The translations under genes were made by a program, and so were the position numbers. Shown here in pieces: positions 9,008-17,719 of a DNA stretch of 64,000 nucleotides (position 1 is the stretch's first letter; the number at the start of each line of letters is the position of its first letter). Below the pieces are notes generated by a model, which saw only the letters and a list, made by a program, of their open reading frames with translations, was not told the DNA's origin and ran no database searches. Location of the stretch: assembly GCA_046331175.1 (NCBI GenBank), contig JAXLRI010000005.1, positions 1 to 64,000 on the forward strand, in the 5' to 3' direction. This DNA is from JAWKIW01 sp046331175 (GTDB taxonomy: Bacteria; Actinomycetota; Acidimicrobiia; Acidimicrobiales; Acidimicrobilacustridaceae).

Positions 9008-10030
9008 ATGTCGTCCGACGCGTCCGACACCTCCCCGCGCTCGCTGCTCACCGCCGCCGGTGACGCCCTGCTCGACCGCAAGGAGCAGCTGACCCTCGAC
9101 GAGCTGGCCGGCCTGGCCGCGCTGCCCGACTCGGCCATCCCGTCGCTCGCCGCGCTGGCCCACGAGGTGCGCCTGGCGTGGTGCGGGCCCGAGGTCGAGG
9201 TCGAGGGCATCCTGTCGGCCAAGACGGGCGGCTGCCCCGAGGACTGCCACTTCTGCAGCCAGTCCTCCAAGTTCGAGACCCAGGTGCTGGCCACGCCGTT
9301 CCTCGACACCGACGAGGTGCTGCGGGCGGCCGAGGAGACCGCCCGGCTGGGCGCCAGCGAGTTCTGCATCGTGCTCGCCGTGCGGGGCCCCGACGAGCGC
9401 ACCATGCAGCGGATCCTCGAGCTCGTGCCGGTCGTGCAGGACCGCGTCGGGATCAACGTGGCGGTCAGCGCCGGCATCCTCGACGACGACCAGGCCCGCC
9501 GCTTCGCCGAGGCCGGCGTCCACCGCTACAACCACAACCTCGAGACGGCCGCCTCGTTCTTCCCCGAGATCGTCACCACCCACACCTGGGAGGAGCGCTT
9601 CGACACCTGCCGTCGGGTGCGGGCCCACGGCATGGAGCTGTGCTGTGGCGTGCTGCTCGGCATGGGTGAGACCGACGCCCAGCGCATCGAGCTCATCGGC
9701 CAGCTGCGCGACGTCGAGCCGGCCGAGGTGCCGATCAACTTCTTGAACCCCCGCCCCGGCACGCCGCTGTCGGGCCGGCCCGTGGTCGGCCCGCTCGAGG
9801 CCATCCGGTGGATCGCCCTGTTCCGCCTCGGCCTGCCGTCGGTGATCCTGCGCTACGCCGGTGGTCGTGAGGTCACGCTGCGCGAGCTGCAGGCCATGGG
9901 CATGACGTCGGGCATCAACGCCCTGATCGTGGGCAACTACCTCACGACCCTCGGCCGCACCCCCGACGAGGACCTGCAGATGCTCGACGACCTGCGGATG
10001 CCGATCGGCGTGCTGTCCAAGGTCCTCTAG
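9008..10030 (+). CDS. bioB: Biotin synthase
   Basis: Radical-SAM enzyme that inserts sulfur into dethiobiotin, the last step of biotin synthesis. 340 residues. The radical [4Fe-4S] cysteines are C76, C80 and C83 (GGCPEDCHFC), and YNHNLE follows as in all BioB. Of the E. coli [2Fe-2S] sulfur-donor ligands, the equivalents of Cys97 (EFCIVLAVRGP), Cys188 (ELCCGVLLGMGET) and Arg260 (RYAGGRE) are present. Around the Cys128 position, however, the sequence reads INVAVSAGIL with no cysteine. An extra Cys lies in FDTCRRVR. A -10-like TACCCT is 7 bases before the ATG (leaderless). The bsaP gene follows within 63 bases, so the two probably form an operon. Confidence 0.92.
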   Translation: MSSDASDTSPRSLLTAAGDALLDRKEQLTLDELAGLAALPDSAIPSLAALAHEVRLAWCGPEVEVEGILSAKTGGCPEDCHFCSQSSKFETQVLATPFLDTDEVLRAAEETARLGASEFCIVLAVRGPDERTMQRILELVPVVQDRVGINVAVSAGILDDDQARRFAEAGVHRYNHNLETAASFFPEIVTTHTWEERFDTCRRVRAHGMELCCGVLLGMGETDAQRIELIGQLRDVEPAEVPINFLNPRPGTPLSGRPVVGPLEAIRWIALFRLGLPSVILRYAGGREVTLRELQAMGMTSGINALIVGNYLTTLGRTPDEDLQMLDDLRMPIGVLSKVL

Positions 10031-10093
10031 GCCGCCGAGCCCCGGTCCTCCGGCGCCCAGCCCTCCGACCACCTGGTCCCCGACCCTGCTGCC

Positions 10094-10273
10094 ATGGCCG
10101 ACGCCTACTGCCGCTGGTGCGGGCGGGCCGCCGCCGAGTGCGACGGTCGCTGCCGCCGCCCCCTCGACCCACCCCGGTGCTGCCCCACCTGTGGCCGGCG
10201 GCTGCGGGTCCTGGTCATCCCCACGGGCTACGAGGCGTCCTGCCGGGACCACGGCCCCCTGCCCGAGGCCTGA
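10094..10273 (+). CDS. bsaP: Biotin synthase auxiliary protein
   Basis: 59 residues with eight cysteines: C6-x2-C9, C16-x3-C20, C29-C30-x2-C33 and C50, plus the end motif VLVIPTGYEASCRDHGPL. Size, Cys spacing and position right after bioB match BsaP (Rv1590 in Mycobacterium tuberculosis), a small protein that mycobacterial BioB needs in order to convert dethiobiotin to biotin. Its assignment here rests on context and cysteine pattern, not on an alignment. It probably carries or donates an iron-sulfur cluster; that is inference. The gene is short and easily missed by automated calling. A hairpin follows the stop. Confidence 0.82.
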   Translation: MADAYCRWCGRAAAECDGRCRRPLDPPRCCPTCGRRLRVLVIPTGYEASCRDHGPLPEA

Positions 10274-10282
10274 ACGGGCGCG

Positions 10283-10303
10283 CGGCACCGCCGGGTGGTG
10301 CCG
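10283..10303 (+). terminator. Hairpin after bsaP
   Basis: Perfect 7-bp inverted repeat CGGCACC/GGTGCCG with a 7-base loop, 10 bases after the bsaP stop and before the ftsK promoter region. No T-tract. Confidence 0.45.
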
Positions 10304-10405
10304 TGGCGTGCGCCGCCGGCCACCGGGGGCGGCGGTCCACCACCGGGCCGGTAGGGTCTGGTTGGCTGTAGCAGCCGCACCCGGCGCGGGTTCAGGGGTC
10401 GCCAG

Positions 10406-12886
10406 GTGGTGCGTCGTCTCCTTCGTCGTGCCCAAGCACCTGTCCGTCGACCCCCGGTGAGGCCCGTGGCAACCAAGCAGCAGTCCCGCAGCCGGTCGTC
10501 GAGCCGGTCGTCGAGCCGATCCAGGGCGGGCTCGCCGCGGCCGCCGACCAAGAAGCGGTCGGCACCGGCCCGCAAGGCGCCCCCGCCCGGGTCGACCGTC
10601 TCCCACGCCTTCCGGGAGGCCTTCGACGGCCACGGCCACGATGCGTGGGGCCTGCTGCTGCTCGTCCTCGGCGTCGTCGCCGGGCTCGGCATCTACGTCG
10701 ACCTGGCCGGCCCCGTCGGTCGGGCGCTGGCCAACGGGGCCGAGGGGGCCGTCGGCTACGCCGCCTACCTGGTGCCGCCCGCCCTCGTGGTCCTCGGGCT
10801 GCTCCTCATCCGCGGGCCGCGCGAGGGCGAGCCGGGCGTCCGCTCGCTCCGCCCGATCATCGGCTCGGCCATCGTGCTGGTGTCGGTGTGCGGGCTCCTC
10901 CACATCGCCGGTGGTCGCCCGCAGTGGGGTGCCGACCTCAGCGAGTTCGCCACCGCCGGTGGCGTGCTGGGCGCCGGGGTGGCCGGTCCGCTCGAGAAGG
11001 TCCTGGCCGTGTGGGGTGCCGCCTTCGTCCTGTTCGGCCTGGGTGCCCTCGGCCTGGTGGTCGCCACCGGCACCACGGTCCGCCACGCGGCGGCCGGGAC
11101 GGCCGACAAGGTCCGCCCCGCCACCACGTTCGTGTCTCGCCACGTGGGCCGCCTCTTCGAGGTCGGCGACGCGGCGGCCGGCGACGAGCCCGAGGTCGAG
11201 CTCCGCGACGAGGCCGCCCCGGCGGTCACCGTCGCCGGCGAGCCGGTCCCCGAGGTCGTCGCCGCGGGCGACGACGCCGACGAGGCACCCGCTCCGAAGA
11301 AGAAGCGCAAGAAGCCCGCCACCGACGTCCACGTGCCCGACGAGGCCGAGGAGGCCGAGCAGCTCGCCATCGACCTCGAGGCCACCGCTCAGGGCAGCCC
11401 GTGGAAGCTGCCGCCGCCCAAGCTGCTCGACCGGGTCGAGGCGGCCGAGGTCGATCGGGGCGTGGTCGAGGCCCAGGGTCGCACGCTCGAGTCGGCCCTG
11501 GCCGAGCACGGCGTGGAGACCCGCCTGGTCGGCATGGTGGTCGGCCCGACCGTCACCCGCTTCGAGCTCGAGCTGGGCCCGGGCGTGAAGGTGGCCCGGG
11601 TGACGAGCCTCAACAAGGACATCGCCTACGCGATGGCGTCGCCCGACGTGCGCATCCTGGCCCCGATCCCCGGCCGCCAGGCCATCGGCGTCGAGGTGCC
11701 CAACACCCAGCGCGAGGTGGTCGCCCTGGGCGATCTGCTCGCCTCGCCCGAGGCCAAGCGGGCCCAGCACCCCCTCGAGGTGGCCGTCGGCCGCGACATC
11801 AACGGCAAGGCCGTCATGGCCAACCTGGCCCGGATGCCGCACATCCTCATCGCCGGCGCCACCGGTGCCGGCAAGTCGAGCTGCATCAACTCGATCATCA
11901 CGTCGATCCTGATGCGCACCACACCCGACCAGGTGCGGCTCATCCTCGTCGACCCCAAGCGCGTCGAGCTCGGCCAGTACAACCGCCTGCCCCACCTGCT
12001 CACCCAGGTGGTGACCAACCCGAAGAAGGCCGCCAACGCGCTGGCCTGGGCCGTGCGCGAGATGGAGCGCCGCTACGACCTGCTGTCCGAGGTCGGGGTG
12101 CGCGACATCGACGGCTACAACGCCGCCTACGACCGCGGCGACTACGCCCTCGGCCCCGAGGACGACCCCGAGACGGCGCGCACCTACGAGCGGCTGCCCT
12201 ACATCCTCGTGGTCGTCGACGAGCTCAACGACCTGATGATGGTCGCCGCCCGCGACGTCGAGGAGTCCATCTGCCGCATCGCCCAGATGGCCCGGGCCGT
12301 GGGCATCCACCTGGTCATCGCCACCCAGCGGCCGTCGGTCAACGTCATCACCGGCGTCATCAAGGCCAACGTGCCGGCCCGCCTGGCCTTCGCCGTGTCG
12401 AGCCTCGCCGACTCGCGCGTCATCCTCGACCAGGGCGGCGCCGAGCGCCTGGTCGGCAAGGGCGACATGCTGCTGCTCGACCAGACCTCGTCGGTCCCGT
12501 CCCGCATCCAGGGCGCGTGGGTCACCGAGAAGGAGGTGCGCAACGTCGTGGCGCACTGGCGCCGGCTGGCGCCCGAGGTGGCCTTCGACGACGCCGCCGT
12601 GCAGGGCACCGACGACGGCGGCCTGCCGGGTGGTGGGGGCGTCGCCGGTGGCGGCGACGCGGACGACGACGACCTCCTCGTCCAGGCCATGGAGCTGGTG
12701 GTCCGCTCGCAGCTGGGGTCCACGTCGATGCTGCAGCGCAAGCTGAAGGTCGGCTTCGCCCGCGCCGGGCGGATCATGGACCTGCTCGAGCAGCGCGGCG
12801 TGGTCGGTCCGAGCACCGGGTCGAAGGCCCGCGACGTGCTCATGACCGAGGACGAGCTCGAGGAGGTGCTCGCCGGCCGCAGCTGA
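10406..12886 (+). CDS. ftsK: DNA translocase FtsK
   Basis: Septal DNA pump that clears chromosome ends during division. 826 residues from GTG 10406, preceded by AGGGG at good spacing; GTG 10466 (ATKQQSRS) is an alternative. A basic N-terminus is followed by about four membrane segments (~75-235), an acidic/Lys-rich linker with KKKRKK near 300, then the motor domain. Walker A GATGAGKSS is at 484-492, and Walker B ILVVVDELNDLM has its Asp-Glu at 605-606. The DNA-reading gamma winged helix is at the C-terminus (QRKLKVGFARAGRIMDLLE). DELND in place of the usual DEFAD is a small variation. A -10-like TAGGGT lies about 50 bases upstream. Confidence 0.95.
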   Translation: MVRRLLRRAQAPVRRPPVRPVATKQQSRSRSSSRSSSRSRAGSPRPPTKKRSAPARKAPPPGSTVSHAFREAFDGHGHDAWGLLLLVLGVVAGLGIYVDLAGPVGRALANGAEGAVGYAAYLVPPALVVLGLLLIRGPREGEPGVRSLRPIIGSAIVLVSVCGLLHIAGGRPQWGADLSEFATAGGVLGAGVAGPLEKVLAVWGAAFVLFGLGALGLVVATGTTVRHAAAGTADKVRPATTFVSRHVGRLFEVGDAAAGDEPEVELRDEAAPAVTVAGEPVPEVVAAGDDADEAPAPKKKRKKPATDVHVPDEAEEAEQLAIDLEATAQGSPWKLPPPKLLDRVEAAEVDRGVVEAQGRTLESALAEHGVETRLVGMVVGPTVTRFELELGPGVKVARVTSLNKDIAYAMASPDVRILAPIPGRQAIGVEVPNTQREVVALGDLLASPEAKRAQHPLEVAVGRDINGKAVMANLARMPHILIAGATGAGKSSCINSIITSILMRTTPDQVRLILVDPKRVELGQYNRLPHLLTQVVTNPKKAANALAWAVREMERRYDLLSEVGVRDIDGYNAAYDRGDYALGPEDDPETARTYERLPYILVVVDELNDLMMVAARDVEESICRIAQMARAVGIHLVIATQRPSVNVITGVIKANVPARLAFAVSSLADSRVILDQGGAERLVGKGDMLLLDQTSSVPSRIQGAWVTEKEVRNVVAHWRRLAPEVAFDDAAVQGTDDGGLPGGGGVAGGGDADDDDLLVQAMELVVRSQLGSTSMLQRKLKVGFARAGRIMDLLEQRGVVGPSTGSKARDVLMTEDELEEVLAGRS

Positions 12887-12896
12887 CGGCGGCCGG

Positions 12897-12912
12897 CGAG
12901 CCCACGGGCTCG
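12897..12912. terminator. Weak hairpin between convergent ftsK and 12947 gene
   Basis: CGAGCCC/GGGCTCG inverted repeat with almost no loop, in the 60-base gap between two convergent genes. It may work in both directions; the evidence is thin. Confidence 0.3.
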
Positions 12913-12946
12913 TGCGCACCGTTCCGAGGCGACCGGCGGGCGGCGA

Positions 12947-13486
12947 TCAGCGGGGCACGATCTCGATGGTCGCGTCGGCGAGCAGCTCGAGGGCCCGCGA
13001 CTCGCGCTGGTAGGGGCGGGCCGCGAACACCAGGGTGTCGAGCGGGTACCAGAGGCCGACCCACGCCAACACCAGGAAGATCCCGTTGCCGAGGAAGGTC
13101 TGCACGATCTCGTTCTCGGTGTCGCGGGTGAACAGGTCGGAGCCGAGCAGGCCCAGGGCCAGCAGCAGGAAGCCGATGAACAGCGCCCCGGCACCGTCGT
13201 GGCGCAGGGCCCGGACCTCGTTGTGGTTGTACCGGCGCCGGCCGGAGCAGTACCGGCGCAGCCCTCGGCCCATGTGCTCGGCGAGGTCGGGGGTGATCTC
13301 GTCGGCGGGCAACGAGATGCGCAGCACGACCTCGCGTCGGCGCAGCGAGAAGGCCTTGAGCTCGCTGATGGCCAGCTCGACCCCGGTCAGCCAGTTGCGG
13401 TACTCGGAGAAGAGGTCGGCCGAGGGCAGCTCGAACAGCTCGGCCGGCGTGTGGAGGCGCAGCTCGATGACGCGGGGCTCGGTCAC
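12947..13486 (-). CDS. Two-TM membrane protein, unknown function
   Basis: 179 residues from GTG 13486. The N-terminal ~95 residues look soluble and mixed alpha/beta with many charged residues (LRRREVVLRISLP). A GLRRYCSGRRRYNHNEV linker follows, then two hydrophobic segments (GALFIGFLLLALGLLGS and GNGIFLVLAWVGLWYPLDTLVF) and a short tail. I do not recognise a family. It lies 33 bases downstream of the lipoprotein gene on the same strand, so the two are probably one transcript and may act together at the cell envelope. Confidence 0.6.
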   Translation of the reverse strand: MTEPRVIELRLHTPAELFELPSADLFSEYRNWLTGVELAISELKAFSLRRREVVLRISLPADEITPDLAEHMGRGLRRYCSGRRRYNHNEVRALRHDGAGALFIGFLLLALGLLGSDLFTRDTENEIVQTFLGNGIFLVLAWVGLWYPLDTLVFAARPYQRESRALELLADATIEIVPR

Positions 13487-13519
13487 GTCACCCCACCGGT
13501 CGTCGGCCGTGGACCCACC

Positions 13520-14146
13520 TCAGATCCTCGGGGCGACGAAGCGGCCGCGCACCTCGGGCGTGGTGATCTCGCCGCACACCTGGACGGCGTCGATCGAGGT
13601 GATCCTCACCACGGGCTCGACGAGGTCGAAGCCCGACGCGATCTCGCGCCCGTAGGACGACCACACGCTGTAGCTGTTGAGCTGGCGCTGGGGCACGGTG
13701 CCGCCACCGGCGGTGCCCTTGGACGGCACGTAGTCGCCGGGGGTCAACGTGGTCCCGCCGGTGGAGGACACGTAGACGTTCACCGCCAGCTGGTCGCCGG
13801 TGAGCGTGGGCTGGAACACCTTCTCGGCGTCGGCCTGGGGGAGGTCGTAGCTGGCGAAGGTGATCGAGGCCGACTCGTCGAAGGTGACGTCGGCGTAGGC
13901 CTTGGTGGGGGTGAGGGGGCGGTCGCCCGAGCGCGTCCGCACGGTGAGGGCCGTCTGGTCCGGGCACGGCGACGCGACGGTGGTGGCGGTGCGGAGCGTG
14001 CCGGTGGTGGACGGAGCCGGCACGTCCTGGGCCAGGGGCGGGCCGCCGTTGCCGCCCGGCGCGTCGTCCTTGGTGCCACACGCCGCGCCGGCCAGGGCCA
14101 GGGCGAGGGCGGGAGCCGCGAGGGCGGGCAGGGCACGGCGGCGCAT
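13520..14146 (-). CDS. Predicted lipoprotein
   Basis: 208 residues from the ATG at 14146, chosen over a longer frame because GGAGGAG stands just before it and a lipoprotein signal begins there: RRR n-region, LPALAAPALALALAG core, lipobox ending AGAAC. The mature part starts GTKDDAPGG, is Ser/Thr-rich at first, and then has a beta-like region with two cysteines (SPCPDQ and VQVCGEITTP) that could pair outside the membrane. It contains a DYVPSKGT segment and no known catalytic motif. First gene of a two-gene minus-strand unit with the small membrane protein. Confidence 0.65.
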   Translation of the reverse strand: MRRRALPALAAPALALALAGAACGTKDDAPGGNGGPPLAQDVPAPSTTGTLRTATTVASPCPDQTALTVRTRSGDRPLTPTKAYADVTFDESASITFASYDLPQADAEKVFQPTLTGDQLAVNVYVSSTGGTTLTPGDYVPSKGTAGGGTVPQRQLNSYSVWSSYGREIASGFDLVEPVVRITSIDAVQVCGEITTPEVRGRFVAPRI

Positions 14147-14292
14147 CGGCTCCTCCGGATCGGGGGGACGGGGACCCGCCATGTTGGCAGACCCCCGGGC
14201 CCCGGGTGGGCGACGCTCGACCCCGAGCGCCGGCCGACCGCGCGCGCCCGCCGGTCGAGCACGCGGCGCGGCCCGGTGGCAGGATCGCCCCC

Positions 14293-15237
14293 ATGACCGA
14301 GCTCACCTTCACCGACGTCGCCTCCGGCCTGCGCTTCCCCGAGGGGCCGGTGGCCCAGGCCGACGGCAGCGTCCTGCTGACCGAGATCGAGCGGGGGACG
14401 CTGTCGCGGGTCGACACCGCCACCGGCGAGGTGTCCGTGGTGGTCGAGACCGGCGGCGGCCCCAACGGCGCCGCCTTCGGGCCCGACGGCAAGGTGTACG
14501 TGGCGAACAACGGCGGGTTCTTCGAGTGGCACGACCTCGATGGCGCGCTCTTCCCGGGGGCGAAGCCCGACGCGCACGAGCACGGGTCGATCCAGCGCGT
14601 CGACCTCGTCACGGGGTCGGTCGAGACCGTCTACACCGAGTGCGAGGGCAAGCAGCTCGTCGCCCCGAACGACCTCGTCGTCGACGCCGACGGTGGCATC
14701 TGGTTCACCGACCACGGCGTGCAGGGCGACCCGCTCGGCGACCGGCCGAGCGTGCTCTACGCCGCCCCCGACGGCTCGCTCATCCGCCCGGTGGCCTTCG
14801 GGCTGCACGGGACCAACGGCATCGGCCTGTCGCCCGCCGGTGACCGGGTCTACGTGGCCGAGACGCATCGGGGACGGCTGTGGGCCTTCGAGATCACCGG
14901 CGCCGGAGCGGTGGCGGGCGGTGGCGACCCGACCTCGACCGAGCCGGGCGGCACGCTGCTGTTCGACGCTCCCGACAACGAGCTGTTCGACTCGCTCGCC
15001 GTCGACGGCGACGGCTGGGTGAACGTGGCCGCCCTCGGCAACGGCGGCATCCGGTCGGTCGCCCCCGACGGCAGCGCCGCCGAGCACCACCCGACGGGTG
15101 ACCCGATCACCACCAACATCTGCTTCGGCGGTCCGGCCGACGACGACGAGCCCCGCACCGCCTACGTGACCCTCTCGTCGTCGGGGCGCCTCGCCTCGAC
15201 GGCCTGGCCCCGTCCAGGCCTGCGTCTGTCGTTCTGA
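14293..15237 (+). CDS. SMP-30/gluconolactonase family protein
   Basis: 314 residues. The beta-propeller pattern of the SMP-30/gluconolaconase/LRE family is clear: FPEGPVAQADGSVLLTEI with the metal-binding Glu in blade one, GGGPNGAAFGPDGKVYVAN with the Asn ligand, APNDLVVDADGGIWFTD, then GTNGIGLSPAGDRVYVAET. These enzymes are calcium- or zinc-dependent lactonases; the sugar or other lactone is unknown. The start is set by a CAGGAT hexamer 7 bases before the ATG (leaderless arrangement). A divergent lipoprotein gene begins about 145 bases upstream. The NUDIX gene follows on the same strand with its own promoter. Confidence 0.8.
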   Translation: MTELTFTDVASGLRFPEGPVAQADGSVLLTEIERGTLSRVDTATGEVSVVVETGGGPNGAAFGPDGKVYVANNGGFFEWHDLDGALFPGAKPDAHEHGSIQRVDLVTGSVETVYTECEGKQLVAPNDLVVDADGGIWFTDHGVQGDPLGDRPSVLYAAPDGSLIRPVAFGLHGTNGIGLSPAGDRVYVAETHRGRLWAFEITGAGAVAGGGDPTSTEPGGTLLFDAPDNELFDSLAVDGDGWVNVAALGNGGIRSVAPDGSAAEHHPTGDPITTNICFGGPADDDEPRTAYVTLSSSGRLASTAWPRPGLRLSF

Positions 15238-15320
15238 GGCCGGCGGCACGCCGGTGGTCGTCGGCGCACGTGGAGTCGTGGGCGCGCCCGCCTCCGGTGG
15301 CGCGCTGTACGGTGCGGCCG

Positions 15321-15863
15321 ATGCAGTGGACGGTGCACGGCGAGCGGACCCTCTACGACTCGTCGTGGATCCGCCTGGCGCTGGTCGACGTCGAGATCCC
15401 CGACGGCGAGCGCTTCGAGCACCACGTCGTGCGGATGCCGGCTCCCGCGGCCGGGGTCGTGGTCCACGACGAACGAGGCGTGCTGCTGCTGTGGCGCCAC
15501 CGGTTCGTCACCGACACGTGGGGCTGGGAGGTGCCCGCCGGCCGGGTCGACCCCGGTGAGTCGGTCGAGGAGGGGGCGGCGCGCGAGGTGCTGGAGGAGA
15601 CGGGCTGGCGTCCGGGGCCGCTGACGCCGCTCGTGGCCTACCACCCCACCAACGGGCTGTCGGACCAGACCTTCCACCTCTTCGCGGCGGACGGGGCCAC
15701 CCACGTCGGTGAGCCCAGCGACCCCAGCGAGTCGTCCCGCGTGGAGTGGGTGGCGCCGGACCGCCTCGTCGCCGAGCTGCGGCGCGGCAACGTGCGCGAC
15801 GGCATGAGCCTGACCGCGCTCACCTGGTCGCTGGCCCTCGGGCCGCTCGCCGCGCCGGCCTGA
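15321..15863 (+). CDS. NUDIX hydrolase (ADP-ribose pyrophosphatase-like)
   Basis: 180 residues from ATG 15321; TACGGT lies 7 bases before it, favouring this start over the upstream frame. The full Nudix box runs from GRVDPGESVEE to AAREVLEETGW with all catalytic glutamates present. An N-terminal beta extension (VDVEIPDGERFEHHVVRM) and the LLWRHRFVTDTWGWEVPAG lead-in are typical of ADP-sugar pyrophosphatases (NudF type). It probably hydrolyses a nucleoside diphosphate linked to a small group such as ADP-ribose; the exact substrate is not determinable. Confidence 0.85.
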   Translation: MQWTVHGERTLYDSSWIRLALVDVEIPDGERFEHHVVRMPAPAAGVVVHDERGVLLLWRHRFVTDTWGWEVPAGRVDPGESVEEGAAREVLEETGWRPGPLTPLVAYHPTNGLSDQTFHLFAADGATHVGEPSDPSESSRVEWVAPDRLVAELRRGNVRDGMSLTALTWSLALGPLAAPA

Positions 15864-15959
15864 TCCAGGCCCGCTCGGCCGCACCGAGCGGCGCGCCCCA
15901 CCCGCCGTGAACCGATCGCGGTCGTCGATGCGACAGAGGGGTGAGGACAGGAGGTCGCC

Positions 15960-17102
15960 GTGCTCGCACCCTCGCCACCCGCACCCCAGCCCGCCCCGCC
16001 GTCGGCGCTGTCGTCGCCGCCGACGTCGGCGGCGACGGTCGCACCGCCGACCACCCCGCCGACCACCCCGCCGACCACCCCGCCGACGATGCCATCCGCG
16101 AGCCGCTGGCCCCTGGTCGTGCTGGTCGTCGTGGTGGCGGCCTCGGTCGTGACCAGGATCGGCGCGGGCTGGGCCCTGCTCATCGGCTTCGCCCTGGCCG
16201 TGCCGATCGAGCGCATCTGGCGCCGCCACGACTTCGGCGTGCGACGGCCGGGCCTGCGCACCGACGCCTACCACCTCATGTTCACCGGCGCGATGCAGAC
16301 GGCCGCGCTGATCGCGGCCGTGGTGATCTGCATGCTCCCGATGTGGCCGCTGCTGGACAACCCGATGGCCCAGGCGTTCCAGCGGCTGCCGACCCTGGCC
16401 CAAGCCGCCATCGCCCTCGTCGCCTTCGAGGTGATGGGCTACTGGTACCACCGGATGTCGCACGAGGTGCCGTTCCTGTGGCGCTTCCACGCCGTGCACC
16501 ACTCGAGCGAGCGCCTCGACTGGATCGCGGCGGCCCGCCTGCACCCGCTCGAGGGGTTCTTCGGCGGCCTGGTGGCAGCCCCTCCGCTGCTGCTCCTCGG
16601 CGTCCGGCCGACGACGCTCGGCGTGCTCGGCGTCGTCACCCAGCTGTGGGCCATCACGTTGCACATGAACGTGCGGTGGCGGATGCGGTGGCTCGACGGG
16701 ATCTGGGGAACGCCCGAGTACCACCACTGGCACCACTCGAACCACCCCGAGGCGCACGACCGCAACTACTCGGGCCTGCTGCCCGTGCTCGACCTGCTGT
16801 TCGGGACCTACTACCTCCCCAAGGATCGCCGGCCCGAGGTCTACGGCATCGACGACCCCATGCCCGAGGGCTACCTGGCCCAGCTGGTCCAGCCGCTCCG
16901 TCGGCGCCGGCCGGCCGGTCCGCCCGCCTCCGGGCCGGCGCCGATGCCGGTGCCGATGGTGCCCGCGGTGCCGCCGCCGTGGCCGCCCGCCGCGCCGACG
17001 CCGCTCGCGATGCCCGGGGCGGCACCGGGCTGGACGGCGCCGTCGACCTCGGCTCCAACCGGGTGGTTGCCGCCCGGTCATCCGGGTCCGAGCCCGGGGT
17101 GA
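15960..17102 (+). CDS. Fatty acid hydroxylase / sterol desaturase family protein
   Basis: 380 residues from GTG 15960, which follows a strong AGGAGGT ribosome site. The N-terminal ~45 residues are Pro/Ser/Thr-rich and include a triplicated TTPP from a DNA triplication at 16048-16085. Three or four hydrophobic segments follow. The three histidine clusters of membrane diiron hydroxylases are intact: HRMSH, HAVHHSS and HHWHHSN. The C-terminal ~70 residues are Pro-rich. Members hydroxylate lipids or carotenoids or cleave ether lipids using O2. The stop overlaps the ATG of the sigma factor gene, so translation of the two may be coupled. Confidence 0.82.
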   Translation: MLAPSPPAPQPAPPSALSSPPTSAATVAPPTTPPTTPPTTPPTMPSASRWPLVVLVVVVAASVVTRIGAGWALLIGFALAVPIERIWRRHDFGVRRPGLRTDAYHLMFTGAMQTAALIAAVVICMLPMWPLLDNPMAQAFQRLPTLAQAAIALVAFEVMGYWYHRMSHEVPFLWRFHAVHHSSERLDWIAAARLHPLEGFFGGLVAAPPLLLLGVRPTTLGVLGVVTQLWAITLHMNVRWRMRWLDGIWGTPEYHHWHHSNHPEAHDRNYSGLLPVLDLLFGTYYLPKDRRPEVYGIDDPMPEGYLAQLVQPLRRRRPAGPPASGPAPMPVPMVPAVPPPWPPAAPTPLAMPGAAPGWTAPSTSAPTGWLPPGHPGPSPG

Positions 17103-17719
17103 TGGGCGAGACTCTGGCCACGACCGCCGCGCCCCCGCCCGCCCCCGCCCGGCCGCCCGACGGCGGGCCCGACGACCGCGAGCTGCTGGCGCGCGTGGCG
17201 GCGGGCGACCGGGCCGCGCTGGAGGCGCTGTACCTCCGCCACGCCGGCTGGCTCACCGTGCGGCTCCAACGCCGCTGCCACGACCCCGAGCTGGTCGACT
17301 CGGCCCTGCAGGACACGTTCGTGGCGGTGTGGCGCGGCGCGGCCCGCCAGCACCGCGGCGACGGGGAGGTGGCGGCGTGGCTGTGGGGCATCGCCGTGCG
17401 CCGCCTGCTCGACCTCCTGCGCCGTCGCCGGCCCGAGCCGGTCGACCCGGCGGCGCTCACCGCCTCGCTGGTGGGCGACGGCGTTCGACCCGCCCCGGTG
17501 GCCGACTCGGCCGAGGTGGCCGCGCTCGCCCGAACCATCGGCGGCGACCTCGCCACCGCCTTCGCCGTGCTGCCTCCCGACCTGCAGGCGGTGCTGCTCG
17601 CCACCGCCGTCGACGGCCTCACCACCCGCGAGGCCGCCGACCTGCTCGGCATCCCCCAGGGGACCGTCAAGACCCGCCTGGCGCGCGCCCGCGCCCTGCT
17701 CCAGGAGCGACTGGCATGA
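17102..17719 (+). CDS. ECF RNA polymerase sigma factor
   Basis: 205 residues. Region 2 (about 35-95) shows ALEALYLRHAGWL and the ALQDTFVAVWRG helix that binds the -10 element. Region 4 (about 145-203) has LPPDLQAVLLATAVDGLTTREAADLLGIPQGTVKTRLARARALL, a classical helix-turn-helix. The N-terminal 25 residues are Pro/Ala-rich. The start ATG overlaps the preceding stop by one base, and the stop overlaps the next ATG (ATGA). The downstream zinc-finger membrane protein is therefore almost certainly its anti-sigma factor. The signal sensed is unknown. Confidence 0.88.
   Translation: MGETLATTAAPPPAPARPPDGGPDDRELLARVAAGDRAALEALYLRHAGWLTVRLQRRCHDPELVDSALQDTFVAVWRGAARQHRGDGEVAAWLWGIAVRRLLDLLRRRRPEPVDPAALTASLVGDGVRPAPVADSAEVAALARTIGGDLATAFAVLPPDLQAVLLATAVDGLTTREAADLLGIPQGTVKTRLARARALLQERLA

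Noticed and set aside
7253..12919. 1,888-codon open frame on the minus strand across bioB and ftsK
   Set aside because: It is the GC-rich antisense of real genes, of low-complexity composition (His/Arg/Gly/Asp-rich), and runs through several well-supported plus-strand genes. The same holds for the other long antisense frames, such as 3471-7421 and 46991-50362.
15960..16085. CRISPR-like or regulatory repeat at the CCGACCACC triplication
   Set aside because: It encodes TTPP repeats inside the frame of the hydroxylase gene and looks like simple codon slippage.
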